The position numbers and the translations under genes were made by a program. A DNA stretch of 64,000 bases, from contig LR134136.1 in assembly GCA_900635495.1 (NCBI GenBank), positions 2,666,001-2,730,000 on the forward strand. The letters run 5' to 3'. Shown here piece by piece: positions 1 to 7,808 of the stretch (its first letter is position 1; each line of letters opens with the position of its first letter). The DNA comes from Atlantibacter hermannii (GTDB lineage: Bacteria; Pseudomonadota; Gammaproteobacteria; Enterobacterales; Enterobacteriaceae). Under the pieces are notes generated by a model. That model searched no databases and was not told where the DNA came from. It saw only the letters and a program-made list of their open reading frames with translations.

Positions 1-4
1 TTAG

Positions 5-565
5 ATGCCATCTGTATACACGCTCAATGAGCTGCTCGGGTTGCTTGTATTTTCAGGAAAATATGAATTTCTTCACAATGATCTGGACTGCATGATCATT
101 GCATGGGCTGAAGATCAAATTATCAAAGGAAATGATTCGGAGACTCTTTTAATCCTCGCTTCACTGGGGCTTGATAATCAACCTGAACGGGCCGAGGTTG
201 AATTATATATGTCACGGTACATGGCAGAGCAGCAGATAAATCTTCCACCGCTAAAAACAGCAGCATTGGTCTGGATCAAGCTATTTATGAGTCAACTTTC
301 CCAGTGCGCTTCCATCCATGATGCAGAGCAGAAAATGTATTTTCTGGTGTGTCATTGTCTTGAGCCTGACGTAAAGATTTTCACTGCGGTGGTCGACACC
401 TTGAAATCGCTTTACTGGCATCTCTTTGATGAGTGGGAGGGACCTGGCACAAGCGAAGCCGTAAGGCTGGAGGAGTCAGAATTCTTTGAGTTGATTAATC
501 GTGCCATATTGCCCTATTCACGTAAAATTGAGAACCCAGATTGGTTGGATCTGCTTGTTCGGTAA
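5..565 (+). CDS. Orphan hypothetical protein, AT-rich
   Basis: A 186-residue acidic, probably cytoplasmic protein that I do not recognise. An in-frame TAG directly precedes the ATG, so the ORF cannot be longer at its 5' end; a ribosome site would lie off the window. No signal peptide or membrane segment is visible; the sequence is rich in Leu/Glu and looks alpha-helical. Base composition is clearly more AT-rich than the housekeeping genes to the right, which suggests transfer. Its size, acidity and lack of neighbours with a known job would fit an immunity-type protein for a toxin encoded to the left, but nothing in the sequence proves that. An upstream partner gene is outside the window. Confidence 0.55.
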   Translation: MPSVYTLNELLGLLVFSGKYEFLHNDLDCMIIAWAEDQIIKGNDSETLLILASLGLDNQPERAEVELYMSRYMAEQQINLPPLKTAALVWIKLFMSQLSQCASIHDAEQKMYFLVCHCLEPDVKIFTAVVDTLKSLYWHLFDEWEGPGTSEAVRLEESEFFELINRAILPYSRKIENPDWLDLLVR

Positions 566-672
566 TTTTTTCCAGCGTCCTGAATGGTGCGACCTTAGCC
601 CAGTTAATTGATGCATCGTGATGTTAGTAACGCCTTAACCAGTTGTGAGGACAATTGCGAACTTCCACTTCT

Positions 673-725
673 CGCTCACAGCGGACATAGGCCAGACATC
701 AGTCCGCTTTGTGCCAGGAGCGGAC
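673..725 (+). repeat. Short dispersed repeat, copy 1
   Basis: Begins with CGCTCACAGCGGACAT, then GCCAG, and ends with GTGCCAG and GCGGA. The same arrangement recurs at 3104-3157 with 15 of 16 identical bases at the start. The two copies are in the same orientation and bracket the MFS-LysR pair. The rest of 566-799 shows no gene. Confidence 0.5.
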
Positions 726-799
726 GTTTTGTTCGCTACGCTAGATCGATGAGTCAGAATTCAGAAGAGTAAATTCATTACCCGCTGGCTTTTCCAGTG

Positions 800-1995
800 C
801 TACGTTAATGTTGTAGGGAAACCGTGCTGCTTCGCCGCCCACACTGTCGTCATAGCTAATATCAATAATATGATAATTGCAGGAGAGAAAGCGGTAGTCC
901 CTAAGGCATCAAGCAATATACCGCCTATAATACCGCCCCCTGCAATGGCCAGATTCCAGGCCGTGACCAGCATTGACTGCGCTACATCAGCTGCATTGCC
1001 TGCCGCTCTTGCAATGGCTGTCTGAAATAATGTTGCAGCACCACCAAAAGACAGGCCCCAGACAGCAACTGCCATACAAACAGCAACAGGCATATCATTA
1101 AGCATTCCCAGCACAAACGCAGACAGGGCGAACAGTGCTTACCGATCAGCGTCAGCATGCGCAGATATCTGTCAACAAATACGCCGATAATCCAAATGCC
1201 TAATAAAGAAGCAACGCCAAATACCAGCAATATCAGGTCGGTTCGTTCGGCCATGTCCACAGATGCCAGAAATGACGCAATGTAAGTATAAAATATGTTA
1301 TGTGCCAGCACGAAAGTCAGTACCACAAACAACACCGTGCGGACGCCCGCAAGCGTGAAGACCTGACCAAGGGGCAGGCGCTTGCTGGCGGCCAGCCCCG
1401 AAAAGTCAGGCACCCGGATGCGAACCCATACCATCAGCCCCACAGCCATCACGCTCATGATACCGAAGCACATGCGCCATCCGACCAAGCTGCCAAGAAA
1501 GGTGCCAGCGGGCACACCAAGTGACAGCGCAAGCGGTGTACCAACCATCGCAATGGCAATAGCTCGTCCTTTCTTTTCTTCTGGCACCATACGTGCGGCA
1601 TAACCAGCCAGCAATGCCCACACAAGCCCGGCTGAAACGCCCGCAAGGAACCGTACCACCATCGTAATAACATAGTTAACAGAGAGCGCCGTGACGGTGT
1701 TAGCCACCACAAATCCTGCCAGCGCTGTCAGTAATAGCGGGCGACGGCGCACGCCCTGCGTGGCGGTCATAAGGGGAATGGCAGCCACGAGTGATCCGAC
1801 AGCGTAAAGCGTAACGCACTGTCCGGCCAGCGCGCCTGAAATATGCATGTCGGTACTAATCTGTGGAAGTAAACCGGCAGGCAAAGCCTCTGTCAGAATA
1901 GTTATGAAACCGGCCAGTGCGAGCGCCAGAAGCGCGGCAATGGGTAGCCGATCATGTTGAGTATTTTGACGCTGAGTGAGAGTTAAATCAGTCAT
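800..1995 (-). CDS. MFS drug-efflux-like transporter (frameshifted)
   Basis: Major facilitator superfamily inner-membrane transporter, DHA1/AraJ-like by general pattern: repeated hydrophobic segments, a loop between TM2 and TM3 ending in RRRP, and a long central loop. Predicted to export a small molecule by proton antiport; the substrate cannot be told. The reading frame breaks near 1139-1140, where AA stands for an expected AAA (minus strand). Restoring one base joins the N-terminal 286 or so residues to the C-terminal half and gives about 398 residues, the normal family length. Divergent from the LysR gene at 2148, its likely regulator. The shift is in a homopolymer and is probably a sequencing error. 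Confidence 0.75.
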
Positions 1996-2012
1996 AGTTG
2001 TGCCTTGCTGTG

Positions 2013-2047
2013 TGGCGGAGCCCGGTATCAGGAGCCCGGTACCGCCA
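2013..2047. promoter_or_regulatory. Repeat-containing operator candidate between MFS and LysR genes
   Basis: GGAGCCCGGTA occurs twice (2017-2027 and 2031-2041, 14-bp period) and the pair is enclosed by TGGCGG and CCGCCA (2013-2018, 2042-2047). Symmetric and repeated sequence in a divergent LysR intergenic region suggests a LysR-type binding site. Inference only. Confidence 0.4.
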
Positions 2048-2147
2048 GAAGAATTAGGTAGCAGGCATAATGAGGGTGTTACTTACTAAGGACAATAATG
2101 CTAATGTGCAAAACATATACGACAAATATTCTCAAATGGCGTTAATG

Positions 2148-3050
2148 ATGGAATCACTCAGTGGCATAACGTTTTTCGTGCAGGCAGCAGAAACAATGAG
2201 TTTCTCCGAGGCCGGGCGTAACCTTGGCGTTTCTTCATCAACGGTAGGTAAAAGTGTCTCCCGGCTGGAAGAACGACTGGGCGTCCGCCTGTTTCACCGC
2301 AGCACGCGTAGCATAAGACTGACCGCCGAGGGTAGTATGTTTCTTGAACGTTGCCGCCGTATTTTGAGTGAAGTTGAAGCCGCCGAGCTGGAGCTTTCCG
2401 AAGCCCGACTGAACCCCCGCGGGCGCTTGCGTATCAGTATGCCTCTTGTTGGCATGCTGGTTATGCCTGCGATAACCGCCTTCATGCATCGTTATCCCGA
2501 TATCGAACTGGATGTGGATTTTTCGGATCGCATGGTAGATGTGATAGAAGAGGGATTCGATGTAGTCATGCGTACCGGTGAACCAGCTGATTCGCGTCTT
2601 ATGTCACGCACGCTGGGCTGCTATCAACTAAAGCTGGTTGCTTCGCCAGGCTATCTGGAGGCTTCCGGGGTACCCGAAACGCCAGTAGATTTAGTCCAGC
2701 ATGCCTGCCTGCATCACAGATTTCCCAGCACAGGCAGACTTGAACCCTGGCCGCTGAAAAGCTCCACTGATACCCCGATATTAAGCCCGCCTGTAACTAT
2801 GATATGCAACACCTCGACTGCGCTAATGGATGTTGCCCTGGCAGGGCTGGGCATTGCCTGTCTGCCTGATTTCATGGTACGCCCCTCTCTGTCGACAGGA
2901 CAACTTCATCTGGTACTTGAACAGCATATTGTTCATCAGGGTACTTTCAGATTGTTATGGCCATCAAGTAAGTTTCTGTCATCCAAAATACGCGTGTTCA
3001 TCGATTTTATGGCCGAAACGCTCTTTGCGGACAATGATGAGATTCGCTAA
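2148..3050 (+). CDS. LysR-family transcriptional regulator
   Basis: LysR-type regulator of about 300 residues: N-terminal winged helix-turn-helix (FVQAAETMSFSEAGRNLGVS, then LEERLGVRLFHRSTR) and a C-terminal substrate-binding-like domain (from about residue 90) that senses a co-inducer. I chose the ATG at 2148 because family members begin a few residues before the helix-turn-helix; in-frame ATGs at 2070, 2136 and 2145 are alternatives, and none has a strong ribosome site. It is divergent from the MFS transporter gene and probably controls it. The reading frame is intact. Convergent with the TetR gene downstream. Confidence 0.8.
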   Translation: MESLSGITFFVQAAETMSFSEAGRNLGVSSSTVGKSVSRLEERLGVRLFHRSTRSIRLTAEGSMFLERCRRILSEVEAAELELSEARLNPRGRLRISMPLVGMLVMPAITAFMHRYPDIELDVDFSDRMVDVIEEGFDVVMRTGEPADSRLMSRTLGCYQLKLVASPGYLEASGVPETPVDLVQHACLHHRFPSTGRLEPWPLKSSTDTPILSPPVTMICNTSTALMDVALAGLGIACLPDFMVRPSLSTGQLHLVLEQHIVHQGTFRLLWPSSKFLSSKIRVFIDFMAETLFADNDEIR

Positions 3051-3103
3051 GGCTGGCATAAGTGATTTGCGATAAATCTGTAGCGAATGCAATGTCCGCT
3101 CAT

Positions 3104-3157
3104 CGCTCATAGCGGACATGCCAGTCTGGCGGCCAACTGCTTCGTGCCAGCGGCGGA
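3104..3157 (+). repeat. Short dispersed repeat, copy 2
   Basis: CGCTCATAGCGGACAT followed by GCCAG and, further on, GTGCCAG and GGCGGA: the same order of blocks as the copy at 673-725, in the same orientation. Lies between the convergent LysR and TetR genes. Confidence 0.5.
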
Positions 3158-3179
3158 AGTGAGTTATAGAGGTCGCTGA

Positions 3180-3743
3180 CTAAATATCCGCTTTTACGGC
3201 TATGCCATTCAGGAACAAATCTACCAGATGACCAATACGGGATTGTGAGGCTTGACCATTTTCGATTGCGAAAGAAATGGCGGTTATCACGTAGATAAAA
3301 TCCTCGAAAGTCACATCGCGGCGGATGGTGCCTGCTTCTTGTCCACGTTGAAGTAACCGATGCCCTTCTGCTGTGATTGCGTTACATCCTGGCGTTCCGC
3401 ATTTAATAAACGTGCCAATCGAAGCAGCAAGACTCTGATACGTGCTCGTGTACATGGCTAGTTCTTCAAGAAAAGTTCTTACCGCGGCTTCAGGCGTTAA
3501 CGTTGAGTCTCGCTTCCGGCTGTTTTCAGCCAGCGACAGGAAGCGTTCATTGCTGGTTGCGGCGAAGAGCGCCTCACGGGTGGGAAAACGACGATAAAGC
3601 GTACCGATTCCAACGCCTGCGGTTTTGGCTACTTCTTCAAGCGGAACCGCCGCGCCTTTTTTTAAAAATAGCTCCTCGGCGGCAGACAGGATACGCATGC
3701 GGTTTTTCTGCGCATCTGCACGAAGGGGTGTTTCATCACTCAA
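3180..3743 (-). CDS. TetR-family repressor
   Basis: A 187-residue TetR-type DNA-binding repressor. Residues 14-60 form the typical helix-turn-helix (ILSAAEELFLKKGAAVPLEE, then VGIGTLYRRFPTREALF); the C-terminal half is the ligand-binding helical bundle. It is divergent from the SDR gene at 3829, and two palindromes in the 85-bp gap are its probable operators, so it likely represses itself and the SDR gene until an inducer binds. The inducer is unknown. Overlapping ORFs on the other strand are shadows. Confidence 0.88.
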   Translation of the reverse strand: MSDETPLRADAQKNRMRILSAAEELFLKKGAAVPLEEVAKTAGVGIGTLYRRFPTREALFAATSNERFLSLAENSRKRDSTLTPEAAVRTFLEELAMYTSTYQSLAASIGTFIKCGTPGCNAITAEGHRLLQRGQEAGTIRRDVTFEDFIYVITAISFAIENGQASQSRIGHLVDLFLNGIAVKADI

Positions 3744-3766
3744 TTTATTTTCCTCTGCGGCTTGTT

Positions 3767-3811
3767 AAGTGGAGTATGCCTCCATATTATAAGTGGAGCA
3801 ACACTCCACTT
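3767..3811. promoter_or_regulatory. Tandem TetR operators
   Basis: AAGTGGAG-N5-CTCCACTT is a perfect inverted repeat at 3791-3811. A second copy at 3767-3787 (AAGTGGAG-N5-CTCCATAT) has two altered bases in the right arm. Their centres are 24 bp apart. Position between a TetR gene and its divergent target supports an operator role. Confidence 0.75.
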
Positions 3812-3828
3812 AATTAAGGATCCGCAAG

Positions 3829-4572
3829 ATGACTAAACGATTTGAAAATAAAGTAGTCGTGATAACCGGGGGCAGTGATGGCATCGGCCTTGCTACAGCA
3901 AAACTTTTCGCCCTTGAAGGCGCGCACGTATACATTACGGGGCGTCGACAAGCACAACTTGACGAGGCAGTGAAAGAGATTGGTCACGGTGCGGTCGGTG
4001 TGCAAGGTGACGTCACACAACCCGCAGATGTCGCCAGACTTTACCAGCGAATTCAACAGGACTATCAAAAGGTAGATGTCGTATTCGCCAATGCGGGTAT
4101 TTATGAAGTCGCGCATCTCGATGCGATCGACAGCACGCACGTTGACTCTATTTTCAACATCAATGTGAAAGGCGTCGTGTTTACTGTACAACACGCACTC
4201 CCGTTGATGGGGTCAGGAGGTGCGGTTGTCCTTAATGGCTCCATCGCTGGGAGTAAAGGTCTGCCAGGCCAGTCGATATATAACGCGAGCAAGGCAGCAG
4301 TGCGCTCGTTCGCTCGCAGCTGGACGAATGATCTTAAAGAGCGCGGCATCCGCGTGAACGTTGTTTCGCCGGGTGGAACAGAAACGCCTCTGATAAGAAG
4401 TTACCTCGACGCAAACCCTGGCGTCGAAGACGCATTGAATAATAGCGTGCCAATGGGGAGATTAGGAGAGCCGAACGAAGTAGCGCGAGCGGTTCTTTTC
4501 CTTGCATCTGACGAAAGTAGCTTTGTCGCCGGACATGAGCTTTTCGTTGATGGCGGTGTCGCCGCAGTATAG
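3829..4572 (+). CDS. Short-chain dehydrogenase/reductase (SDR)
   Basis: A 247-residue classical SDR: Rossmann NAD(P) motif GGSDGIG near residue 15, the NAG motif (VVFANAGIYE), catalytic Ser in NGSIAGSKG, and the YNASK active-site motif (YxxxK) near residue 153; it ends with the usual FVAGHELFVDGG. It reduces or oxidises a small carbonyl or alcohol compound; the substrate is not determinable. It is expressed from the divergent promoter with the TetR gene and is followed by a terminator at 4643-4661. TetR/SDR pairs of this kind often respond to reactive small molecules, but that is inference. Confidence 0.85.
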   Translation: MTKRFENKVVVITGGSDGIGLATAKLFALEGAHVYITGRRQAQLDEAVKEIGHGAVGVQGDVTQPADVARLYQRIQQDYQKVDVVFANAGIYEVAHLDAIDSTHVDSIFNINVKGVVFTVQHALPLMGSGGAVVLNGSIAGSKGLPGQSIYNASKAAVRSFARSWTNDLKERGIRVNVVSPGGTETPLIRSYLDANPGVEDALNNSVPMGRLGEPNEVARAVLFLASDESSFVAGHELFVDGGVAAV

Positions 4573-4642
4573 GGACCGAGTATGCCGTCTCCGGATCGAT
4601 ATGCCGAAGATGCAACTGCGTTTTTTGGCCGGGTAATTAACG

Positions 4643-4661
4643 CCGCCGCGAGGCGGTTTTT
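4643..4661 (+). terminator. Rho-independent terminator after the SDR gene
   Basis: CCGCC-GCGA-GGCGG stem followed by five T, about 70 bp after the SDR stop. Confidence 0.6.
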
Positions 4662-4773
4662 CTCATGATAAACGGCTCATTCCCTTCGCCAAAAACAAAC
4701 AAGCCCCCTTCTTCTTTGGACTGTTTTTTTCATGACAGAAACGCAGTCGAAACCCATTAAAGATAAGTTTCGC

Positions 4774-4800
4774 TAAAGTAATGCGGCATATTGCCGTTAT
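4774..4800 (+). promoter_or_regulatory. Sigma-28 (FliA)-like promoter
   Basis: TAAAGTAA, an 11-bp spacer, then GCCGTTAT. The FliA consensus is TAAAGTTT-N11-GCCGATAA, so 6 of 8 bases match in each box with exact spacing. The spacer and -10 box together form the palindrome CGGCA-TAT-TGCCG (4784-4796), which may instead be an operator. No coding gene follows on this strand before the terminator at 4854-4879. Confidence 0.4.
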
Positions 4801-4805
4801 TTTAT

Positions 4806-4879
4806 GCACCTGCGTCCTGAACGCGGGATAGATAAAAAAATTAAGGGATATTTGCCCGCGCCCGTGCGGGCTTTTTTTT
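4806..4879 (+). ncRNA. Candidate small RNA with terminator
   Basis: Between the promoter-like sequence and an orphan terminator lies about 74 nt with small-RNA layout: a hairpin CCTGCGT-CCTGA-ACGCGGG (4809-4827, one G-U pair), a single-stranded A-rich stretch (4828-4853), then the terminator GCCCGC-loop-GCGGGC (4854-4871) with an eight-T run (4872-4879). No ORF of note lies in it. The start is approximate. The terminator's T run abuts the stop codon of the opposite-strand gene at 4878, so it could simply be a barrier between convergent units. Confidence 0.4.
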
Positions 4880-5054
4880 ACTGTTCCTTAGCTTCAAGCG
4901 CTCGCTTAATAAACTCCAGCTTGGCGGTCTGGCGACGCATCTCAAGGAGGTGCAGCGCTTCATAGGCCTCAATGCCGACAAGGTTCTGTTCCCCTAAGGT
5001 GTCCAGATCACGCTTCAGGAGCTCGATTTCATCATGAGTAATCAATGGTCGCAT
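4878..5054 (-). CDS. Small hypothetical protein, 58 aa
   Basis: A 58-residue charged helical protein beginning MRPLITHDEIELLKRDLDTL and ending in a Lys/Glu-rich helix. The start at 5054 is supported by an excellent ribosome site (GGAGGG, 6 nt upstream on the minus strand); a longer ORF reaching 5306 lacks such a site and its extra part looks non-coding. Heptad-like Leu spacing suggests a coiled coil or helical hairpin. Family not recognised. Convergent with the candidate sRNA. Confidence 0.6.
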   Translation of the reverse strand: MRPLITHDEIELLKRDLDTLGEQNLVGIEAYEALHLLEMRRQTAKLEFIKRALEAKEQ

Positions 5055-5380
5055 GGTAGTCCCTCCGTTTAATAGCTTCAGGTAAAGAGGCATGTTAATA
5101 CAGATATCCGGCCTGCTCACTTCACCTTTACTGATATAAAAAGCTGATACTAAGACCGCTGTAACCGACTGTATTAGATAGTGGTAAGCCCCACCACTCT
5201 TTACTTTAGCTCTTCCTCGCCTGATGTAAGCACTCAGTTTCAAGTTATTGTGATTTGTTTTCCTCAAACAGCCACTGCAGAGCGGCATCCGCAAATTCAT
5301 TATCACTCACCGTTCGGTTATCAAGCTCGCGACAGCCTGTATTAAAAACGGCGCCCGGGAAATAACCAGAATAAGAGGAA

Positions 5381-5467
5381 ACAAACGTTTGTCCTGCCGG
5401 GCTCGCTTCTTATCCCGAAACTGAGCCGGGATAAGCACATGTTGAAAAGAAGCGCCCTGTAAAACGC
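5381..5467. promoter_or_regulatory. Inverted repeats upstream of the Cys-rich gene
   Basis: Three symmetric elements precede the copper-binding gene: palindrome ACAAACGTTTGT (5381-5392), a perfect 9-bp inverted repeat CTTATCCCG/CGGGATAAG (5409-5417, 5427-5435), and CCCTG/CAGGG (around 5455-5471). No T run follows them, so they look like operators or leader RNA structure rather than terminators. The rest of 5055-5562 shows no gene. Confidence 0.4.
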
Positions 5468-5562
5468 AGGGAGTTAACAGGCTAAGGCTGTATTGCCCTT
5501 CAGAGTTGCATAATCAGTTATCTCTTCCAGGCTTACTATTTAACCTGAGCAAAGGAGATATC

Positions 5563-5889
5563 ATGTTAGACGACTACAAAAAATGTATCGAAGCTTGCTA
5601 TCTGTGCGCAGCTGCATGTGATAACTGCGCTGCCTCGTGTCTCGAAGAACAGAATCTCGAGATGATGCGCGACTGCATCAGGATGGATATGCAGTGTGCC
5701 AATATCTGTCGGCTCGCAGCCCAGTTTATGGCGCTGAAAAGCGAGTCCGCCGGGGAACTCTGTCGTCTGTGCGCAGAGGTATGCCAGAAATGTGGCGATG
5801 AATGTGGAAAACATCAGCATGACCATTGCCAGGCGTGCGCAAAAGCCTGTCATCACTGTGCGGAACAGTGCCGAAAGATGGCTGCGTGA
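5563..5889 (+). CDS. Cys-rich four-helix-bundle copper-binding protein (Csp/DUF326-like)
   Basis: A 108-residue protein with about 20 Cys arranged as repeated CxxxC/CxxC pairs along helices (for example CYLCAAACDNCAASC and CRLCAEVCQKCGDEC), plus a His-rich hinge (KHQHDH). This is the pattern of the cytosolic Csp3-type copper storage proteins, in which Cys side chains line a four-helix bundle and hold many Cu(I) ions. No signal peptide, so cytoplasmic. Start at ATG 5563, preceded by AAAGGAGATATC; the longer ORF from 5506 lacks a ribosome site. Followed by its own terminator. Role inferred: copper buffering. Confidence 0.82.
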   Translation: MLDDYKKCIEACYLCAAACDNCAASCLEEQNLEMMRDCIRMDMQCANICRLAAQFMALKSESAGELCRLCAEVCQKCGDECGKHQHDHCQACAKACHHCAEQCRKMAA

Positions 5890-5901
5890 TCCACTCACAC
5901 A

Positions 5902-5921
5902 CCCGCTTCGGCGGGTTTTTT
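5902..5921 (+). terminator. Terminator after the copper-binding gene
   Basis: CCCGC-TTCG-GCGGG stem with six T, 13 bp after the stop codon. Confidence 0.85.
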
Positions 5922-6035
5922 ATTGCCCGTGATAACCCATACCAGAGCCAGGTTACGGCCGCGTGATTTTGTCAAACCTGTGAAAACACGTTAAATTACG
6001 CCCAACTGAAAACGTCTACCCCAGAAAGAGTAAAA

Positions 6036-6437
6036 ATGATTCAGGAACAAACTGTGCCGCAGGGCGAACTGGTTCTCCGTACCCTGGCGATGCCTGCCGA
6101 CACGAACGCCAACGGCGATATTTTCGGCGGCTGGTTAATGTCGCAAATGGATATCGGCGGCGCCATCATGGCAAAAGAACAGGCGCATGGCCGCGTGGTC
6201 ACCGTTCGCGTCGACGGGATGACGTTTTTGCGCCCGGTGGCGGTGGGCGATGTGGTGTGTTGCTACGCCCGATGCATTAAACGCGGCACCACGTCCGTAA
6301 CCATCAATATCGAAGTGTGGGTGAAGAAAGTCTCCTCCGAACCTATCGGCCAGCGATATAAAGCGACCGAAGCGTTGTTTATTTACGTGGCGGTAGATGA
6401 ACAGGGTAAACCGAGACCCTTACCGCAATTAACTTAA
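6036..6437 (+). CDS. yciA: Acyl-CoA thioesterase YciA
   Basis: A 133-residue hotdog-fold thioesterase that hydrolyses a broad range of acyl-CoAs in the cytoplasm. The family signature is visible: MPADTNANGDIFGGWLMSQM with the catalytic Asp, and the RVDGMTFLRPV strand. Length and sequence match enterobacterial YciA. In E. coli its neighbours are yciB and yciC to the left and tonB to the right; here the left neighbour is the copper-binding gene, so synteny breaks just before yciA. It is convergent with tonB, sharing a bidirectional terminator. Confidence 0.95.
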   Translation: MIQEQTVPQGELVLRTLAMPADTNANGDIFGGWLMSQMDIGGAIMAKEQAHGRVVTVRVDGMTFLRPVAVGDVVCCYARCIKRGTTSVTINIEVWVKKVSSEPIGQRYKATEALFIYVAVDEQGKPRPLPQLT

Positions 6438-6467
6438 AAAAAAGCACGCTGAATAGCGTGCTTTTTT
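6436..6467. terminator. Bidirectional terminator between yciA and tonB
   Basis: GCACGC-TGAATA-GCGTGC (6444-6461) flanked by an A run on the left and a T run on the right, serving both convergent genes. Confidence 0.9.
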
Positions 6468-6476
6468 CTGAGCGGG

Positions 6477-7220
6477 TTATTCCACCGAGGCCCCGCCGTT
6501 AATACGAAAGACGATATTGACCACCAGCCCGGTGCCCGGCTTGCCGGGCTCGTAGCGCCATTTACGCATCGCGTTTTTCACTTCACGCTCGAACATATTG
6601 GCGGGCTTCGCTGACAGCACTTGTATATTATCCACTCGCCCATCGGCACCGACGTCAAACTTCACACGCACATTGCCTTCCATGCGCAACGCAAAGGCGC
6701 GCGCCGGATAGGTCGGCTGGTTGCGGCTCACCGCCCGGGGGCCAGATGGCGCCGCAACGGCGGGTGCCGGTGCTGACGGGCGGTTAGAAACCGTTCTGGC
6801 TGGCGTCTTGTTTTCGAACGGCGATGCGGCACGCGGCTCTGCGGGCTTAACGTCGCGCTTCGGCTGTTCTTCAACTTTTTTTACCGGCTTTGGCTTCGGC
6901 TTTGGCTTGGGTTTTGGCTTTGGCTCGGGTTTCGGGATCACAACCGGCGCCTCTTTCGGCGGCTCTGGCATCGGTTCGGGTTCGGGTTCGGGTTCGGGCT
7001 CCGGTTCGACTACTGGCTCCGGCGGCGGTGTCTCGACCACCGGCTGCGGCGGCTCCAGCGCTTCAGGCGCGACCATTGTTACGGAGATCGGCTGCGACGG
7101 CGCAGGCAGTTCAATAACCTGATGTACCGAGGTATAAAGCAGCCCCGCCACTACGGCACCATGTACCGCCACTGAAAGCAGGGCTGGCCATGGAAAACGA
7201 CGAGGGAGATCAAGGGTCAT
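6477..7220 (-). CDS. tonB: TonB energy-transducing protein
   Basis: TonB couples the inner-membrane proton motive force (through ExbB-ExbD) to outer-membrane siderophore and vitamin B12 receptors. The 247 residues show a single N-terminal membrane anchor (about residues 12-32), a periplasmic Pro-rich spacer with Glu-Pro repeats followed by Lys-Pro repeats, and the C-terminal receptor-binding domain with QPTYPARA and the YEPGKPG end. Start at 7220 matches the conserved MTLDLPRRFPWP; an ATG nine bases upstream (7229) is possible. The (EP)n/(KP)n repeats give long low-complexity ORFs on the other strand, which are shadows. Confidence 0.97.
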   Translation of the reverse strand: MTLDLPRRFPWPALLSVAVHGAVVAGLLYTSVHQVIELPAPSQPISVTMVAPEALEPPQPVVETPPPEPVVEPEPEPEPEPEPMPEPPKEAPVVIPKPEPKPKPKPKPKPKPVKKVEEQPKRDVKPAEPRAASPFENKTPARTVSNRPSAPAPAVAAPSGPRAVSRNQPTYPARAFALRMEGNVRVKFDVGADGRVDNIQVLSAKPANMFEREVKNAMRKWRYEPGKPGTGLVVNIVFRINGGASVE

Positions 7221-7267
7221 TGAAGTCATAGCAATTTCGTTAAATGAGCAATGGGTCGATTTTAAAT

Positions 7268-7286
7268 GCAAATAGCAATCATATTC
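7268..7286 (-). promoter_or_regulatory. Possible Fur box upstream of tonB
   Basis: GCAAATAGCAATCATATTC matches the 19-bp Fur consensus at about 12 positions, best in the AATCAT core, about 50 bp upstream of the tonB start. Iron repression of tonB by Fur is established in E. coli. Confidence 0.45.
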
Positions 7287-7443
7287 AACAACGCATCGCC
7301 GGTTCCGGCAAATCAATGACTTTCCCCCGCTCAAAACCCCCTTTTATGTTAAAGAATTAGCAGGTTATTTATCTTTACGTTGCAGGGTTTCGCAGTTTCC
7401 AATACCGTAACTGCTCTTTGCGATTTTTATAGGAACTCTGCCT

Positions 7444-7740
7444 GTGCTTTACGTTATTTACGCTGAAGATAATGCTGATTCTCTGGAAAAACGTCAGTCG
7501 GTGCGCCCGGCTCACCTGGCGCGTCTGCAACTGTTGCGCGATGAAGGCAAGCTGTTGACCGCAGGGCCTATGCCCGCCGTAGACAGTAACGAACCCGGCG
7601 CGGCGGGATTTACCGGCTCGACCGTGATTGCGGAATTTGAATCTCTCGAGGCGGCAGAAGCCTGGGCGGAGGCGGATCCCTATATTGCCGCAGGCGTCTA
7701 CAAAACCGTTTCGGTTAAGCCGTATAAAAAGGTTTTCTGA
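7444..7740 (+). CDS. yciI: YciI-like protein
   Basis: A 98-residue cytoplasmic protein of the YCII family (ferredoxin-like fold), nearly identical in pattern to E. coli YciI: MLYVIYAED start, the family His (RPAHLARLQ) and Asp (MPAVDSN). Family members have been linked to dimeric hydrolase or lyase-like roles but no reaction is settled for this one. Divergent from tonB; followed by a strong terminator. Confidence 0.93.
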   Translation: MLYVIYAEDNADSLEKRQSVRPAHLARLQLLRDEGKLLTAGPMPAVDSNEPGAAGFTGSTVIAEFESLEAAEAWAEADPYIAAGVYKTVSVKPYKKVF

Positions 7741-7776
7741 GGGATCACAGCGGAAAGCTGACGGGAAAAAATCATC

Positions 7777-7804
7777 GGGCACCGCATGCGGTGCCCTCTT
7801 TTTT
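7777..7804 (+). terminator. Terminator after yciI
   Basis: Perfect palindrome GGGCACCGCATGCGGTGCCC (7777-7796) then a T-rich run to 7804. Confidence 0.88.
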
Positions 7805-7808
7805 GCGC

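Noticed and set aside
4878..5306. 142-codon version of the small protein gene
   Set aside because: The strong ribosome site supports the start at 5054; the additional N-terminal part looks random.
6721..7122. Gly/Ser-rich 133-codon ORF on the plus strand
   Set aside because: It is the complement of the Pro-Glu/Pro-Lys repeats of tonB; repetitive composition explains its length.
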